Assembly: GCA_049999725.1 (NCBI GenBank)
Contig: JBNGIS010020566.1
Span: 1 to 33,948, forward strand
DNA length: 33,948 bases
Direction: 5' to 3'
Origin: Haplomitrium mnioides
Lineage: Eukaryota; Marchantiophyta; Haplomitriopsida; Calobryales
This document shows positions 33,909 to 33,948 of the stretch, piece after piece (within the stretch, counting starts at the first letter, position 1; the number at the start of each line of letters is the position of its first letter). The translations under genes and the position numbers were made by a program. The notes beneath the pieces were generated by a model. It was not told the DNA's origin. It saw only the letters and a program-made list of their open reading frames with translations, and made no database searches.

Positions 33909-33948
33909 AAGAACCGCTACTTTGAACCAGGAAGAGGCTACTCAGAAC
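33909..33948. other. Non-satellite sequence at right edge
   Basis: After CTATCAAA the expected TAGGATTTGG is replaced by about 40 bases unlike the satellite (GAACCGCTACTTTGAACC and on). It is either the start of another insertion or the array border; too short to identify. Confidence 0.6.

Overview
The window is repeat-dominated nuclear DNA, most likely from a land plant. The evidence is a Ty3/Gypsy-type gag-protease reading frame with a plant-style DGGA protease motif, very long LTRs and a long satellite array. The species cannot be named from the sequence. I found no host gene, tRNA, rRNA or CRISPR array. Every stretch over 300 bases is satellite, LTR or retroelement interior. There are five N gaps (9433-9442, 10175-10184, 12021-12120, 15419-15428, 29059-29068), so this is a scaffolded assembly.

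Layout. 1-6687: right-hand part of a minus-strand LTR retrotransposon (element 1), consisting of a gag-pro interior (1-2928) and its 5' LTR (2929-6687); the other LTR lies left of the window. 6688-11495: AT-rich satellite with a 127-bp monomer. 11496-16207: a 4.7-kb insertion flanked by a 5-bp target duplication, best read as a solo LTR of a related family in plus orientation. 16208-22284: the same satellite. 22285-30759: a second minus-strand element (element 2) with two LTRs of 3.1 and 3.5 kb around a 1.9-kb interior holding a decayed gag-type pseudogene. 30760 to about 33908: satellite again. The last 40 bases are not satellite.

The picture is a satellite domain, plausibly centromeric or pericentromeric, repeatedly invaded by one superfamily of long-LTR, gag-bearing elements that lack reverse transcriptase and integrase in what is visible. 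The satellite shows higher-order structure: variant monomers recur at 8-monomer spacing, and there is a clear 3-monomer (381 bp) tandem duplication.

The most interesting signal is in the retroelements. In both, the reading frame ends at a TAA that lies inside a perfect 5' splice site (CAG/GTAAGT). A pyrimidine-rich 3' splice site follows 67-68 nt later, and removing the intervening segment would keep the frame open in the same phase. This resembles the intron between protease and reverse transcriptase known in Ogre (Tat-lineage) elements, but here it sits in elements with almost no coding sequence downstream. Element 1 also has a single in-frame TAG between gag-pro and a roughly 98-codon extension that leads into this splice donor. 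The LTRs carry a 47-50 bp U3 subrepeat array and a conserved palindrome shared by all copies.
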